From assembly GCA_023421245.1 (NCBI GenBank), contig JAEZTV010000024.1:1-29338 (forward strand): a stretch of 29,338 nucleotides of DNA, written 5' to 3'. Positions 15,454 through 24,043 of the stretch are shown here, piece after piece. Made by a program: the position numbers and the translations under genes. The stretch's first letter is position 1, and each line of letters begins with the position of its first letter. This DNA is from Bacillota bacterium. GTDB lineage: Bacteria; Bacillota; Clostridia; Oscillospirales; Ruminococcaceae. The notes under the pieces were generated by a model. It saw only the letters and a program-made list of their open reading frames with translations. It did no database searches and had not been told where the DNA came from.

Positions 15454-17262
15454 TCATTCGCCCTCGCCCGCGGGTTCCTGTGTGATTACCGCAAGGTAGC
15501 CCCATGCGCCGTCTTCCTTTACCGCGATACGGCTTTGCGAGCAGATGCCGCCGTCCTCATACCTAGCATCGCTGATATACTGCCCGGCAAGATTGATGTA
15601 CGCGATCGCACCGCTGTAGTGCGTAACGCGCGCGACACCCTCGTTAAACGCGCCGGCCGACTGAAACTGCGGCGGGATAACAACCTGCCCCGCGCTGTTT
15701 ATATAGCCCCATAGGCCGTTTTGCAAAAAAGCGGCAAGTCCCTGAGAAACGGCACCGACCTGTTCGTACTGCACGGGGATTACCACGTCGCCTGCGCGAT
15801 CGATAAAGCCAAACAGCTCACCCGAGGATACCGCGGCAAGCTTGCCGTCAAAATCCTGCGCCTGCTGCCACCTGCCGTCACCTATCTGCCAGCCCATTGG
15901 GTTGATATAATAATAACCGTCGGCATCCTTTACGCGCGCGATGCCCTGAAAAAAGTCGTATGCCTCGGTATACTGCGCGGGGATTACGGTGCGTCCCTCG
16001 GTATTAATATACCCCCACCGGCCGCGCAGCTTGACCGCTGCAAGGCCGTCACGAAACGGGCGCACCTCGTCATAGGCGGGCTGGATGAACCATGCGCCCG
16101 AGCGGTTAACATACCCCCATTGTTTGCCCTGCCGCGCGGCGGTGTAGGGACCGAAAAAGCCCAAGAGCTCGTCAAACCCTACCCTTTGTACGGCGCCGTC
16201 GGTGGCAATTACATACCAAGCTTCTTCTACCCGTACCGCCGCGCGATACTGCACAAAGGCGGTAACCTCATCAAACAGCGGCGGGAGGTGTTCTGCACTG
16301 CTTTCGTCTATATATCCCCACAAGCCGTCGCGCTTTACGGCACACAGCGAGCCCGAAAACCCCAAAATCTCCTCGTAGATGGCGGGAACCACAAACTCGC
16401 CCGTCGGATCAATCATTCCCCACAGGCCGTTTTGCCGCACGCACGCAAGCCCGTTTTCAAACGCGCGGCCGTCCTCATATACGGCGGCAAGCGCGGTCAG
16501 CGTATCCTCGGCAAGACCCGCGGGGAACAGCTCGCCGCCGGCGGTATCCTGCGGCTGCTGTGTATCGGCACTGCCCGTAACACGCGGATTGGCACCGAAG
16601 GTATAGGCGGTAACAATCTTACGCAGGCGGTCGTCCCCGGTGTTTTCATAGCCGGCCTGCGCCGCCGCAAACGCTTTGACATCCTCGCCAAGCGCCTGAT
16701 GCGCAAGCACAAGCTGGTAGTATACCTCCGGATTGTCCGCGTCACGCAGGACGAGGTCATCGAGAGTGGAGACTGCACCTTCGTAGTTTTCTGCCAGTAT
16801 GGACCGCACGGCATAGTGCAGCAGATGCTCGGGGTTGCCGCACAGATAGCCCCGTGCAAAGACAGCCGCGGCAAACAGCGCGGCTACTGCGGCCGCCGTC
16901 ACAAGGCCGTACAGGTGCGGGACGGTAGCCCCGCTGATACACGGCCCGTTTAAGGCAAGCAGCTTTTGCAAAGCAAGGACGTGCTGTGCCTTGACCGGCT
17001 CTTGTGCAATGACCGGCTCGCGGTCTTCCAGATAGGCGCGCTCTTCCTCTAGCAGCTGTTCGGGGCTGCGGCTTTCGGTTAATACCTGTGCATACTCGCG
17101 CACGACCACATCGGCGGCGCTGATGCGGATAACCGTATTCTCCTCAGGCTGTGCGTTACGCTTTTTACCGCCCCAATGCTGTTTGCCGCCCTTTGCGCCG
17201 CATTGTGGGCAGGACATACCGTGTTTGTGCAGGAGTGCCGCGCATTGACTGCAACGCTTCAT
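15454..17262 (-). CDS. Zinc-ribbon, membrane-anchored WG-repeat protein
   Basis: A 602-residue protein. The N-terminus has a zinc ribbon with CxxC pairs at residues 4/7 and 18/21. A single membrane helix follows at about 114-137, then a TPR-like helical region (about 140-215, NYEGAVSTLDDLVLRDADN), then a C-terminal array of nine to ten WG (KWG) repeats. These take the form GLWGYIN..G..VIP.QY..., running from about residue 275 to 595; a few repeats have lost the Trp-Gly pair. WG repeats form beta structures thought to bind proteins or ligands; no enzyme activity is implied. With the zinc ribbon inside and the repeats outside, it may sense or scaffold at the envelope. It lies 167 bases upstream of the macroglobulin-like gene on the same strand with no clear terminator between them. 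Confidence 0.88.
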   Translation of the reverse strand: MKRCSQCAALLHKHGMSCPQCGAKGGKQHWGGKKRNAQPEENTVIRISAADVVVREYAQVLTESRSPEQLLEEERAYLEDREPVIAQEPVKAQHVLALQKLLALNGPCISGATVPHLYGLVTAAAVAALFAAAVFARGYLCGNPEHLLHYAVRSILAENYEGAVSTLDDLVLRDADNPEVYYQLVLAHQALGEDVKAFAAAQAGYENTGDDRLRKIVTAYTFGANPRVTGSADTQQPQDTAGGELFPAGLAEDTLTALAAVYEDGRAFENGLACVRQNGLWGMIDPTGEFVVPAIYEEILGFSGSLCAVKRDGLWGYIDESSAEHLPPLFDEVTAFVQYRAAVRVEEAWYVIATDGAVQRVGFDELLGFFGPYTAARQGKQWGYVNRSGAWFIQPAYDEVRPFRDGLAAVKLRGRWGYINTEGRTVIPAQYTEAYDFFQGIARVKDADGYYYINPMGWQIGDGRWQQAQDFDGKLAAVSSGELFGFIDRAGDVVIPVQYEQVGAVSQGLAAFLQNGLWGYINSAGQVVIPPQFQSAGAFNEGVARVTHYSGAIAYINLAGQYISDARYEDGGICSQSRIAVKEDGAWGYLAVITQEPAGEGE

Positions 17263-17305
17263 TTGTCACGCCCCCATTATACGTAGTGGCCGTTTTGATG
17301 CCATT

Positions 17306-17314
17306 ATTATAACA
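17306..17314 (-). promoter_or_regulatory. Extended -10 promoter for the WG-repeat gene
   Basis: Read on the minus strand, TGTTATAAT gives a consensus -10 box (17306-17311) with a TG extension one base upstream. No good -35 box is seen, as often with extended -10 promoters. It lies about 45 bases before the start codon. A second TATAAT at 17276-17281 is too close to the start to be useful. Confidence 0.5.
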
Positions 17315-17583
17315 TAATCACCCTAAAATGCACACAATACAAATAAGGCGCGATGCCGCTGCTCCGCCGCATAGCTTGGTGATTTTGGCAAGAACGGTAC
17401 GCGGACAGCACCGCAGTATCCAAAAAGAACAGGGAATAGAAAATCTGTTATTTATACGGATATAATATAGATTTATGGCGGAAGGATAGAAATATTTCTT
17501 GATTTCAACCGGGTTTTCAAGTAAGCTAAAAATGGGTTTTGTATATGGCTTGCAGACAACACTTGAAAGGCGGCGGCACAGCT

Positions 17584-18156
17584 ATGTTAAATCATTCCGG
17601 TACCATTCGGATAGAGAGCGACCGGCTGCTTCTGCGCAGGTTTTGTATGGAGGATGCATCTGCCGCTTTTTACAACTGGACAAACGACCCCGAGGTAAGC
17701 CTGTATATGCGCTGGAAGCCGCATGAAACGGTGGGGGAAGCCCGCGAGATGATCGAGCAATGGCTCAGCCGGTACTCGAACCATTCGTTCTATCAATGGG
17801 CGATAGAGCGCAAGGAGGATAACACGCTGGTGGGAGCCATTGGGCTGTTTACGGTAAGCGAGCATGACCTATGCGCCGATGTGGGCTACTGTATCGGACG
17901 CCGGTATTGGGGGCAGGGTATTGGCTCTGAGGCACTTCGCGCCGTACTGTATTTTGCGTTTGAGCGGGTGGGGTACCATCGGGTGGAGGCATACCACGCA
18001 CAGGCAAACCCCGCATCGGGCAGAGTGCTGGAGAAGGCGGGGATGCAGTTTGAGGGCGAGATGCGGGAAAAATACCGATCCAACCGCGGGTTTGAGGATA
18101 GCAGTATGTACGCAATTCTCAGATCGGACTTTCTGCGGCAGGAACAGGAAGCCTGA
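17584..18156 (+). CDS. RimJ/RimL-type GNAT N-acetyltransferase
   Basis: A 190-residue protein of the RimJ/RimL-like GNAT group. It starts with the usual IESDRLLLRRF strand (residues 10-20), has NDPEVSLYMRW in the first helix region, and ends with the acetyl-CoA loop RRYWGQGIGSEALRA (106-120). The NPASGRVLEKAGMQFEGEMR segment typical of the family follows. Homologues acetylate N-terminal amines of ribosomal proteins or small molecules; this one is too general to assign. The start at 17584 is chosen because the protein begins 9 residues before the conserved strand. AAAGGCGG lies about 11 bases upstream, and an ATG 45 bases earlier adds residues with no family match. A TATAAT at 17461-17466 could be its -10 box. 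Confidence 0.85.
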   Translation: MLNHSGTIRIESDRLLLRRFCMEDASAAFYNWTNDPEVSLYMRWKPHETVGEAREMIEQWLSRYSNHSFYQWAIERKEDNTLVGAIGLFTVSEHDLCADVGYCIGRRYWGQGIGSEALRAVLYFAFERVGYHRVEAYHAQANPASGRVLEKAGMQFEGEMREKYRSNRGFEDSSMYAILRSDFLRQEQEA

Positions 18157-18257
18157 TAGAAACCTCGCTTTAAACAGCAGGTTTGCATACCTTTAAGGTA
18201 TAACGGTACCGCAAGTGCAGTGCTTGTGCTTGGAAGCAGAAAAAGGAGAGTACAAAA

Positions 18258-18737
18258 ATGACCTTATATATCCGCCAGAAATTCTTTTCCATCGGCGATA
18301 AATTCAACATCACCAATCAAAACAGCGAAGCGATGTTTGAGGTGCAGGGGCAGGTGTTTACCCTTGGCGCGAAACTTCGGCTTTACGACCTGCAAGGGCG
18401 CGAGCTTTACTATGTAGAGCAGAAGGTGTTTCGCTTTTTGCCCCAGTATTATATCTATGAGCAAGGGCGCCAGTGTGCGGTGGTTAACAAGGAGCTTACG
18501 TTTTTCAGGCCCCGTCTTTCCATTCAAAGCAGTTACGGAAGCATTGCTGTTGACGGCGATTTTTTCAGCATGAATTTTTCCGTCTTTCTCAATGGCGGGT
18601 TGATTGGCGCAATCTCTAAAGAGCTTTTCTCGTTTACCGATTTCTATCGGCTGGATATTCCCGATGGCGCCAATGCGGCATTTTTCTGCGCGCTGGTAAT
18701 TGCAATTGATAACTGCCTGCATAATGGCGACCGTTAG
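18258..18737 (+). CDS. LURP-one-related (YxjI-like) family protein
   Basis: A 159-residue protein without signal peptide. The LURP-one fold, a 12-stranded beta barrel around a central helix related to tubby-like domains, is recognisable. Features are MTLYIRQKFFSIGDKFNITNQ at the start, FEVQGQVFTLGAKLRLYD (27-44), repeated aromatic-rich strands and the closing FCALVIAIDNCLHN helix (142-155). The family is common in Firmicutes and its function is unknown; a phospholipid or membrane-tethering role has been suggested from the tubby relation. AAAAGGAGAG stands before the ATG. The aroE gene starts 29 bases after the stop, so it is probably cotranscribed, but no functional link to shikimate metabolism is known. 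Confidence 0.85.
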   Translation: MTLYIRQKFFSIGDKFNITNQNSEAMFEVQGQVFTLGAKLRLYDLQGRELYYVEQKVFRFLPQYYIYEQGRQCAVVNKELTFFRPRLSIQSSYGSIAVDGDFFSMNFSVFLNGGLIGAISKELFSFTDFYRLDIPDGANAAFFCALVIAIDNCLHNGDR

Positions 18738-18766
18738 GTGAGATAACTGCGAAGGGTGGGAGTGAT

Positions 18767-19600
18767 TTGCATAAGCTTCGGTTTGCGGTGCTTGGGCATC
18801 CGCTTGAGCATACGCTTTCGCCTGAGTTGCATCGGCGGCTGTTTGCAATCAGCGGGCTCGATGCCGAGTATATAAAGATGGACCTGTCGCCTGAGGAATT
18901 TCGTGTACGGGCGGAGGAACTGTTTACCCTCAACGGCTTTAACATTACAATGCCTTACAAACAGCGCATCATCCCGTTTTTGGACGGCGCAACCGAGGAA
19001 GCTTTGCGCTTTCAGGCCATTAACACCGTTTTGGTGAACAAGCCCGGCAGCGGTATCGGTCACAACACCGATATTGCGGGAGTGGTTAAAAGCTTTGAGC
19101 TACTGGGTGCTGCGTTTCGGTCGCATGTTTGTATTGCGGGTGCGGGTGCAACCGCGCGCATGATTGCCACCGAGGTGGTACGGCGCGGCGGCAGGGTGAC
19201 CATTGCCGTGCGGGAGGCTTCACTTGGCAAGGCAGAGACGCTGGCAAGCGCGGTGCAGCAGCTTTCGGCGCAGCCCTGCGTGTCGGTGCGCAGCTTGCAA
19301 AGCCTAAGCGAACCATACGCGCTGCTTATTAACGCTACCCCCTGCGGGATGTTTCCCAATATCAACGAAAACCCCTTCCCCGATAGTGCCATTGCGCGTG
19401 CTGATGCGGTGTTTGACCTTATCTACAACCCCGAACACACGCTGCTGCTTACTAAGGCGCGGGCACTGGGCAAGGCGGCGCTTGGCGGCCTGCACATGCT
19501 TGCGTGGCAGGCGGCGGCGGCACATGAGTTTTGGTACGGTGCTAAATTTACCGCCCCGCAGATTGACCGTGTGGTTGACGAACTTCGGCAAATCCTGTAA
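18767..19600 (+). CDS. aroE: Shikimate dehydrogenase
   Basis: A 277-residue enzyme reducing 3-dehydroshikimate to shikimate with NADPH, the fourth step of chorismate synthesis in the cytosol. The substrate site shows HTLSPELH (residues 15-22) and NITMPYK with the catalytic Lys at about 65. HNTDIAGV carries the conserved Asp, and GAGATAR (about 123-129) is the nucleotide-binding loop of the Rossmann domain. NATPCGM and a C-terminal Gln-containing helix complete the family pattern. The length is normal. The start is TTG at 18767, behind a GGGTGGGAG sequence; no in-frame ATG precedes the first conserved strand. aroK follows 70 bases later and the pair looks like one operon. The tyrA and aroF genes of the same pathway lie about 5.6 kb away on the opposite strand. 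Confidence 0.95.
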   Translation: MHKLRFAVLGHPLEHTLSPELHRRLFAISGLDAEYIKMDLSPEEFRVRAEELFTLNGFNITMPYKQRIIPFLDGATEEALRFQAINTVLVNKPGSGIGHNTDIAGVVKSFELLGAAFRSHVCIAGAGATARMIATEVVRRGGRVTIAVREASLGKAETLASAVQQLSAQPCVSVRSLQSLSEPYALLINATPCGMFPNINENPFPDSAIARADAVFDLIYNPEHTLLLTKARALGKAALGGLHMLAWQAAAAHEFWYGAKFTAPQIDRVVDELRQIL

Positions 19601-19670
19601 AATTATATTGTTGTTAAAATTTATGAAAGAATTTTGGTTCGGCGACTATAAGATAAAGGACGTGCTGTGT

Positions 19671-20177
19671 GTGAAGGATAACCGCATCCTGCTTACCGGT
19701 TTTATGGGCAGCGGGAAAACCACCATTGGCCGCGCACTATCTGTCCGGTTGGGTTACCCTTTTGCGGATACCGACGCGCTGATTGAAGAGCACGAGGGCA
19801 TGAGCATATCCGAGATGTTTTCCAAGCGCGGCGAGCTGTATTTTCGCACGCAGGAGCACCGTGTTACCTATGAGCTGACAAAAGAGGATGCGCTCGTGGT
19901 ATCGAGCGGCGGCGGATATATCCTAACTAACGCGGTATACCAGCTGGCGGCTGCAAGCTTTACAATAGTCTATATAGACGCGCCGTTTGAACTATGCCTT
20001 TCCCGTATTCGGCAGGACGATACCCGCCCGCTTGCACAAGGAAAAAGCGAAGAGGAGCTGCGCCGGCTGTACAATGCCCGCAAAGACATCTATCGGGTGC
20101 GGTGCGATTTTTCGGTGGATGCCGCGAAGCCCATGCTGTCCGACATTGTTGCGGATATTATAAAAGGAATACGATAA
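19671..20177 (+). CDS. aroK: Shikimate kinase
   Basis: A 168-residue ATP-dependent kinase that phosphorylates shikimate at the 3-hydroxyl. The Walker A loop GFMGSGKTT is at residues 10-18, followed by the DTD motif that binds Mg2+ and shikimate, GELYFRTQE, the SSGGGYIL glycine loop, and the DDTRPLAQ lid with its catalytic Arg. Two upstream starts are possible: ATG 19623 has no ribosome site, and GTG 19662 is one base from AAAGGA. GTG at 19671 has AAAGGA (19655-19660) ten bases upstream and gives the family's normal length, so it is preferred. A hairpin terminator follows within 10 bases of the stop. Confidence 0.93.
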   Translation: MKDNRILLTGFMGSGKTTIGRALSVRLGYPFADTDALIEEHEGMSISEMFSKRGELYFRTQEHRVTYELTKEDALVVSSGGGYILTNAVYQLAAASFTIVYIDAPFELCLSRIRQDDTRPLAQGKSEEELRRLYNARKDIYRVRCDFSVDAAKPMLSDIVADIIKGIR

Positions 20178-20186
20178 ATCCTTAAG

Positions 20187-20225
20187 CGCCAATAGCCTTT
20201 TGTAAAAGACTGTTGGCGTATTTTA
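20187..20225 (+). terminator. Rho-independent terminator after aroK
   Basis: CGCCAATAG (20187-20195) pairs with CTGTTGGCG (20210-20218) including one T-G wobble, and the stem continues as CTTTT/AAAAG inside. The tail is TATTTTATT. Confidence 0.85.
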
Positions 20226-20230
20226 TTGCG

Positions 20231-20259
20231 TTGACGGGGTGGGCTCTTAATGATAAAAT
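20231..20259 (+). promoter_or_regulatory. Sigma-A-like promoter for the dCMP deaminase gene
   Basis: TTGACG (20231-20236) and TAAAAT (20254-20259), separated by 17 bases; each differs by one base from consensus. It lies between the aroK terminator and the gene start, about 50 bases before the ATG. Confidence 0.65.
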
Positions 20260-20312
20260 AATCGGTAACAACAGACGCTGCCGTTTACCAAAACAAAGGG
20301 AGAGGATACGTT

Positions 20313-20795
20313 ATGACAAAACGCGAGGATTATCTGTCGTGGGATGAGTATTTTATGGGTATTGCATATATTTCGGCACTGCGCAGCAAGGACCCCTCCA
20401 CGCAGGTGGGTTGCTGCATTGTCAGCGACCAAAACCGTATCGCCACAGTGGGCTATAACGGAATGCCCGCAGGATGTTCGGATGATGAATACCCGTGGGC
20501 GCGCGACGGTGAGCCGCTTGACACCAAATATGTATACGTTTGTCATGCCGAGCTTAACGCGATTCTCAGCTACAACGGCGGCAGCCTGCAGGGCTTTAAA
20601 TTGTATACAACGCTGTTCCCCTGCAACGAGTGCACAAAGGCAATCATCCAAAAAGGCATCAAGGAGATTGTGTACATGGACGACAAGTACGCAGACAGCC
20701 CGGGCATTAAGGCCGCAAAGCGCATGCTGGTTTCCGCCGGTGTGGCGTACCGCCGGTATGTGCCTGCCGACAAGAATGTGATGGTACACCTGTAG
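20313..20795 (+). CDS. Deoxycytidylate (dCMP) deaminase, ComEB-like
   Basis: A 160-residue zinc-dependent deaminase of the cytidine/deoxycytidylate family that converts dCMP to dUMP, feeding thymidylate synthesis. The zinc ligands and catalytic Glu are visible as CHAE (His78, Glu80) and PCNEC (Cys104, Cys107). The N-terminal SWDEYFMGIAYISALRSKDP and the VGYNGMPAGCSD segment are typical of dCMP rather than tRNA or free cytidine deaminases. In Bacillus the homologue is encoded in the comE operon as ComEB, but no competence genes are visible here. GGGAGAGGA stands before the ATG. A monocistronic transcript is likely, as it has its own promoter and is closed by a very strong terminator. Confidence 0.92.
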   Translation: MTKREDYLSWDEYFMGIAYISALRSKDPSTQVGCCIVSDQNRIATVGYNGMPAGCSDDEYPWARDGEPLDTKYVYVCHAELNAILSYNGGSLQGFKLYTTLFPCNECTKAIIQKGIKEIVYMDDKYADSPGIKAAKRMLVSAGVAYRRYVPADKNVMVHL

Positions 20796-20816
20796 GGGGA
20801 TCTTTAACCAGCCATC

Positions 20817-20856
20817 AAAAACCCCGGGAGGATTGCAAAATCCTCCCGGGGTTTTT
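20817..20856. terminator. Bidirectional rho-independent terminator
   Basis: An 18-bp perfect stem, with the left arm at 20817-20834 containing CCCCGGGAGG, loop GCAA and right arm at 20839-20856. T residues flank the right arm and A residues the left, so it works for the dCMP deaminase gene and for the alpha/beta hydrolase gene converging from the right. Confidence 0.93.
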
Positions 20857-20916
20857 CTGCACCGGTTCCGCTTTATTTATATTGCCAATTTGCAGGCAGG
20901 GCGCGGCACAAGGCTT

Positions 20917-21732
20917 TTAACCGGACGTAAAGTCCACCACTTCTTTGTTAAAGCGTTCAAGCTGGTCATAGAATAGAAAGTGGCCGCACGAATCAAACGG
21001 CACAAGCGTTGCACCACGTATGCCGTCGCGCTGCGCTATGGCGAGCGGGAACAGGCATACTTCATCATTGCGGCCATGCAATATAAGCGTTGGCGCGTTA
21101 ATCTTTTTCAGGTTATTAAACAGCTCTTCTTCCCCAAGCCATGTGTTTGCAATTGCCGCGGTAGACCAGCTGGCGGCCTTTAGCCCGAGGTTAAAAATCC
21201 AGTCTGACAGCGCAGCGCTCACCGGATTATAAAAAATCATTTCACCAAATCGGCGCAGGGCAGCGGGACGGTCGGCATACACCCCCTGAATAATGTCAAG
21301 CACCGCCTGCCGCTCTAGACCGTGCGGAAAGTATGGACGCTGGATTAAGCTTGGCGCTGCCGCGGCGAACAACGCAAGCCTTGATACCCCGTACCCGTTA
21401 TGCCTTGCCATATAGCGGATGCAGATTGCGCCGCCGGTGGAATGCCCGCCGAGCGTGAAGTTATGTAGTCTGAGCGAACTTACAACCGCGCGGATATCAT
21501 CCGCCAGACGGTTGTAGTCGTACCCCGTCCACGGCCGGTCGGACTGCCCAAACCCGCGGCAGTCGATACCGATGCAGCGGTACCCCAGCTTTGGCAGCTG
21601 GTTATACTGGTACTCGAACAAAGTGTGATCCCCCGGCCAGCCGTGAATCCACACAATCGTTTTGCTGCCGGTTGGGTTGATATCCTCTACATACACCCTT
21701 ACAGTCGGCTCAACCCGTATCATGAATCCCAT
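20917..21732 (-). CDS. Alpha/beta hydrolase (chloroperoxidase/esterase-like)
   Basis: A 271-residue cytoplasmic alpha/beta-hydrolase-fold protein. The oxyanion loop HGWPGDH is at residues 30-36, the nucleophile elbow GGHSTGG carries Ser98, and the acid is probably Asp223 in HGRNDE. The base is His251 in CGHFLF, so the triad is complete. DCRGFGQSDRPW before the nucleophile is typical of non-heme haloperoxidase-like or peptide/ester hydrolases (the IPR000073 group), whose substrates cannot be deduced. The start at 21732 has GAGGTG five bases upstream. It converges on the dCMP deaminase gene across the strong terminator. Confidence 0.88.
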   Translation of the reverse strand: MGFMIRVEPTVRVYVEDINPTGSKTIVWIHGWPGDHTLFEYQYNQLPKLGYRCIGIDCRGFGQSDRPWTGYDYNRLADDIRAVVSSLRLHNFTLGGHSTGGAICIRYMARHNGYGVSRLALFAAAAPSLIQRPYFPHGLERQAVLDIIQGVYADRPAALRRFGEMIFYNPVSAALSDWIFNLGLKAASWSTAAIANTWLGEEELFNNLKKINAPTLILHGRNDEVCLFPLAIAQRDGIRGATLVPFDSCGHFLFYDQLERFNKEVVDFTSG

Positions 21733-21822
21733 GCAAACACCTCAATTTATAGTATCTCTCATGATATTGTATTCGCGCGAGAGGGAGATGTGAAGGGGGA
21801 TTTCTCTGGGGCTTATAACCTT

Positions 21823-23757
21823 CTACAAACCGAGCTTCAAATAATCCGATAGCGGCACAGACAGAAATGTTTGCTTGCGGCCGTCTAAAAAGCTTGCAGC
21901 AAGCGCAAGGCCGGAATCGTCAAGCCGTAACCTCGGCCAGTGCTGATCCTGAAATACTTTGAAAGAAGGAATGATATGCTCGGTATCGTATTCCATCAGC
22001 AGTGTGCCGTCCGCAGAAAAGATGCTCACATTCATATTTGGCACGCCTTCTATGGTAGTTGCTTCTTCGGGGATCATCTCTACCCTTTGATAATGCTCTG
22101 CCCACGCAATAATGTATCGTTCGTTCTTGCTGTCATAAAGAAAATCCACAAAATCGTAGCTGTCGCTGCTACGCAAAAACGCAAAGGGAAGCTCTTTCCT
22201 TAGGTAGGTATCTGCATCAAAACAGAATACGCCACCCGTATAACATGCTAAGATATTGTTTTGATGGTCAAATACTATTTGGTCGGGAAAACCGTCTAAC
22301 AGATAATGAATCTGCGCAGTTTTTGTGTCGTATAAAACGATGTCCCCAATTGCTGGTTCCTCGGGATTGAAGGTTTCATCATAGACAATATTATATATTT
22401 GCTTGTCGCCTGTTTGGTTTGAGGCCAGCAAATCGCCCAACATTTCTTTTTTGTAATCACGGGTGCATTTTATATAATTTTGTCTAAAATCAAGCTCAAT
22501 TGTAAAAATGCCTACACGAACAGTAGCGGTAACATCAGAAAGCACACCATCCACCATACCCGTCATCCACCAGCGGTCATAGTGATAGGTAGTTATGCCG
22601 TCTGATTGGAAGGTAAGCACATTGCCTATTCTCTCGCTGCCCTTATACAATGAAAAGCGATACTCTATGCCGGCCTTTTCGGTGGGGAATTCCCGGCCAT
22701 ATAACGTATAGTCGCCTGATTGAAATGTATAATCATGGATTGATTCGAGATACTTCGGCTTTGAAATCGACAGAAATACCCGTTCGCTGCCGTCCTCCAA
22801 ATATCCCGAAAACTCAAGGCCGGTATCATCTAACGTTAAACTTGGCCATAAAGGGCTTGATATCTCAATGTTAGGAACTTTATACTCGGTATCAAAATCC
22901 ATTAACGTTTCGTTATCAGAAGCGATTAGGCTCACTTTCATCGTATAGGTTTCATCTTTTAGCGGACGGTTTTCATTATGCTTTTCCGCCCATGCCAAGA
23001 TATGTACTTCGTTTTCATTATCAAAAATCAGATCGATAAAATCACAATTTCTGTAGTGCGCAAATTGTGCAAACGGAGGGTCGATACGCCGCCCTGTTTC
23101 GCTATCAAAACATCTTAGCCCATCTAAAGTAGCGGCGAATATCCTATCTTTATTATCAAACTGAATTTGTTTTAGATAATTGCCGTTTATCATGTGGTGA
23201 ATTTGCTCGGTTTTGGCGTTGTATAAAACAATGTCGTTTGATAAAGTATCGACGTCAGGGGTATCGTAGCAGATTTGAAATATCTGCTTGTCGCCGCTTT
23301 TATTTGCGGTCAACAGATCTACCAGCATTTCTTTACGGTACTCACGGGTGTACTGCACGTTGCCCATCTTAAAATCCAGCTCCAGCTTTATAACCCCCAC
23401 CTGGATTATAGCTGCTGTATCGGTGAGTACACAGTCGATATCCCCATTAGCCCACCACTCGGGAAAGTTGTGTGTATCGAATGTAGATAGCCTTGTATCG
23501 CAGCGAAAGGTAAGGGTTTCGTTTAGCTGCTCATGATTTTTATACAATGTAAAGTGATAATCGAGGAGACGCGGGTTGGTCTTATGCGGGTCGGCGATTC
23601 CATATAGGGCGTAATCGTCATCTTGAAACTTATAGTCATGAGGCGGCTCTACAATGGTCTGTTTCGCTTCTTTTGTGATGTGCTGATATGCAATCAAAAA
23701 TGCCCCTATTAGCACCACGCCAATCAGAATACAATATACCATTGTAGACTTTTTCAT
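21823..23757 (-). CDS. Membrane-anchored protein of two tandem ~300-residue repeats, unknown function
   Basis: A 644-residue protein I do not recognise. An N-terminal hydrophobic segment (residues 7-23) probably anchors it outside the membrane. The rest is a clear internal duplication. Repeat A runs from HDYKFQDDDYALYG (40) to about 337, and repeat B from HDYTFQSGDYTLYG (341) to about 640. Matching landmarks lie about 300 apart: VGVIKLELDF/VGIFTIELDF, GDKQIFQICYD/GDKQIYNIVYD, TEQIHHMINGN/TAQIHYLLDGF, CFDSETG/CFDADTY, AWAEKH/AWAEHY and FLSI/FLSV. The pattern of short aromatic strands with Asp and Asn turns suggests a beta-propeller or beta-sandwich. The base composition is lower in GC than the neighbours (AT-rich third positions), which could reflect transfer. 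No neighbour suggests a role. Confidence 0.75.
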   Translation of the reverse strand: MKKSTMVYCILIGVVLIGAFLIAYQHITKEAKQTIVEPPHDYKFQDDDYALYGIADPHKTNPRLLDYHFTLYKNHEQLNETLTFRCDTRLSTFDTHNFPEWWANGDIDCVLTDTAAIIQVGVIKLELDFKMGNVQYTREYRKEMLVDLLTANKSGDKQIFQICYDTPDVDTLSNDIVLYNAKTEQIHHMINGNYLKQIQFDNKDRIFAATLDGLRCFDSETGRRIDPPFAQFAHYRNCDFIDLIFDNENEVHILAWAEKHNENRPLKDETYTMKVSLIASDNETLMDFDTEYKVPNIEISSPLWPSLTLDDTGLEFSGYLEDGSERVFLSISKPKYLESIHDYTFQSGDYTLYGREFPTEKAGIEYRFSLYKGSERIGNVLTFQSDGITTYHYDRWWMTGMVDGVLSDVTATVRVGIFTIELDFRQNYIKCTRDYKKEMLGDLLASNQTGDKQIYNIVYDETFNPEEPAIGDIVLYDTKTAQIHYLLDGFPDQIVFDHQNNILACYTGGVFCFDADTYLRKELPFAFLRSSDSYDFVDFLYDSKNERYIIAWAEHYQRVEMIPEEATTIEGVPNMNVSIFSADGTLLMEYDTEHIIPSFKVFQDQHWPRLRLDDSGLALAASFLDGRKQTFLSVPLSDYLKLGL

Positions 23758-23782
23758 AACGAAATCACTTCTTTCGTAATGT

Positions 23783-23811
23783 GTATTTGGTTAAGAATTT
23801 CAACTTGTCAA
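23783..23811 (-). promoter_or_regulatory. Weak candidate promoter upstream of the two-repeat protein gene
   Basis: Read on the minus strand, a perfect TTGACA (23806-23811) lies about 50 bases before the gene, but the -10 position 17 bases on (AAATAC) is poor. It is recorded for the -35 match only. Confidence 0.25.
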
Positions 23812-23878
23812 GCAGAAAGATTACCCGGTAACGAAAAACAACGCACCGCAGGGTGTACAAGGTTTGATAATTATAATA

Positions 23879-23899
23879 GGGGAGGCGGTACGCCTCCCC
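23879..23899 (-). terminator. GC-rich hairpin in the 286-base gap before the Ntn hydrolase end
   Basis: GGGGAGGCG (23879-23887) and CGCCTCCCC (23891-23899) form a perfect 9-bp stem with a three-base loop. Minus-strand readout continues as TATTATAATTAT, so it may terminate the hydrolase gene ending at 24044. The rest of 23758-24043 holds no gene I can support. Confidence 0.45.
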
Positions 23900-24043
23900 G
23901 TGGGGGGTGTGGAATCGAGGGAAATCATGGCGTCGGTCTGTGTATTCCCTCATCATGTAATAATTTAAATAATTTGTCTAGTCGTGTAAATCCACATATA
24001 AAAGCGGCAAAAACGAAAGCTGCTTGCCATACTGTAATTTTGC

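Noticed and set aside
15721..16953. A 410-codon plus-strand open frame opposite the WG-repeat gene
   Set aside because: It runs antisense to a clear repeat-protein gene and shows no family features; long antisense frames are expected in GC-rich genes with this codon bias.
17276..17281. Second TATAAT close to the WG-repeat gene as its promoter
   Set aside because: It would leave only about six bases before the start codon, too short to hold the ribosome site.
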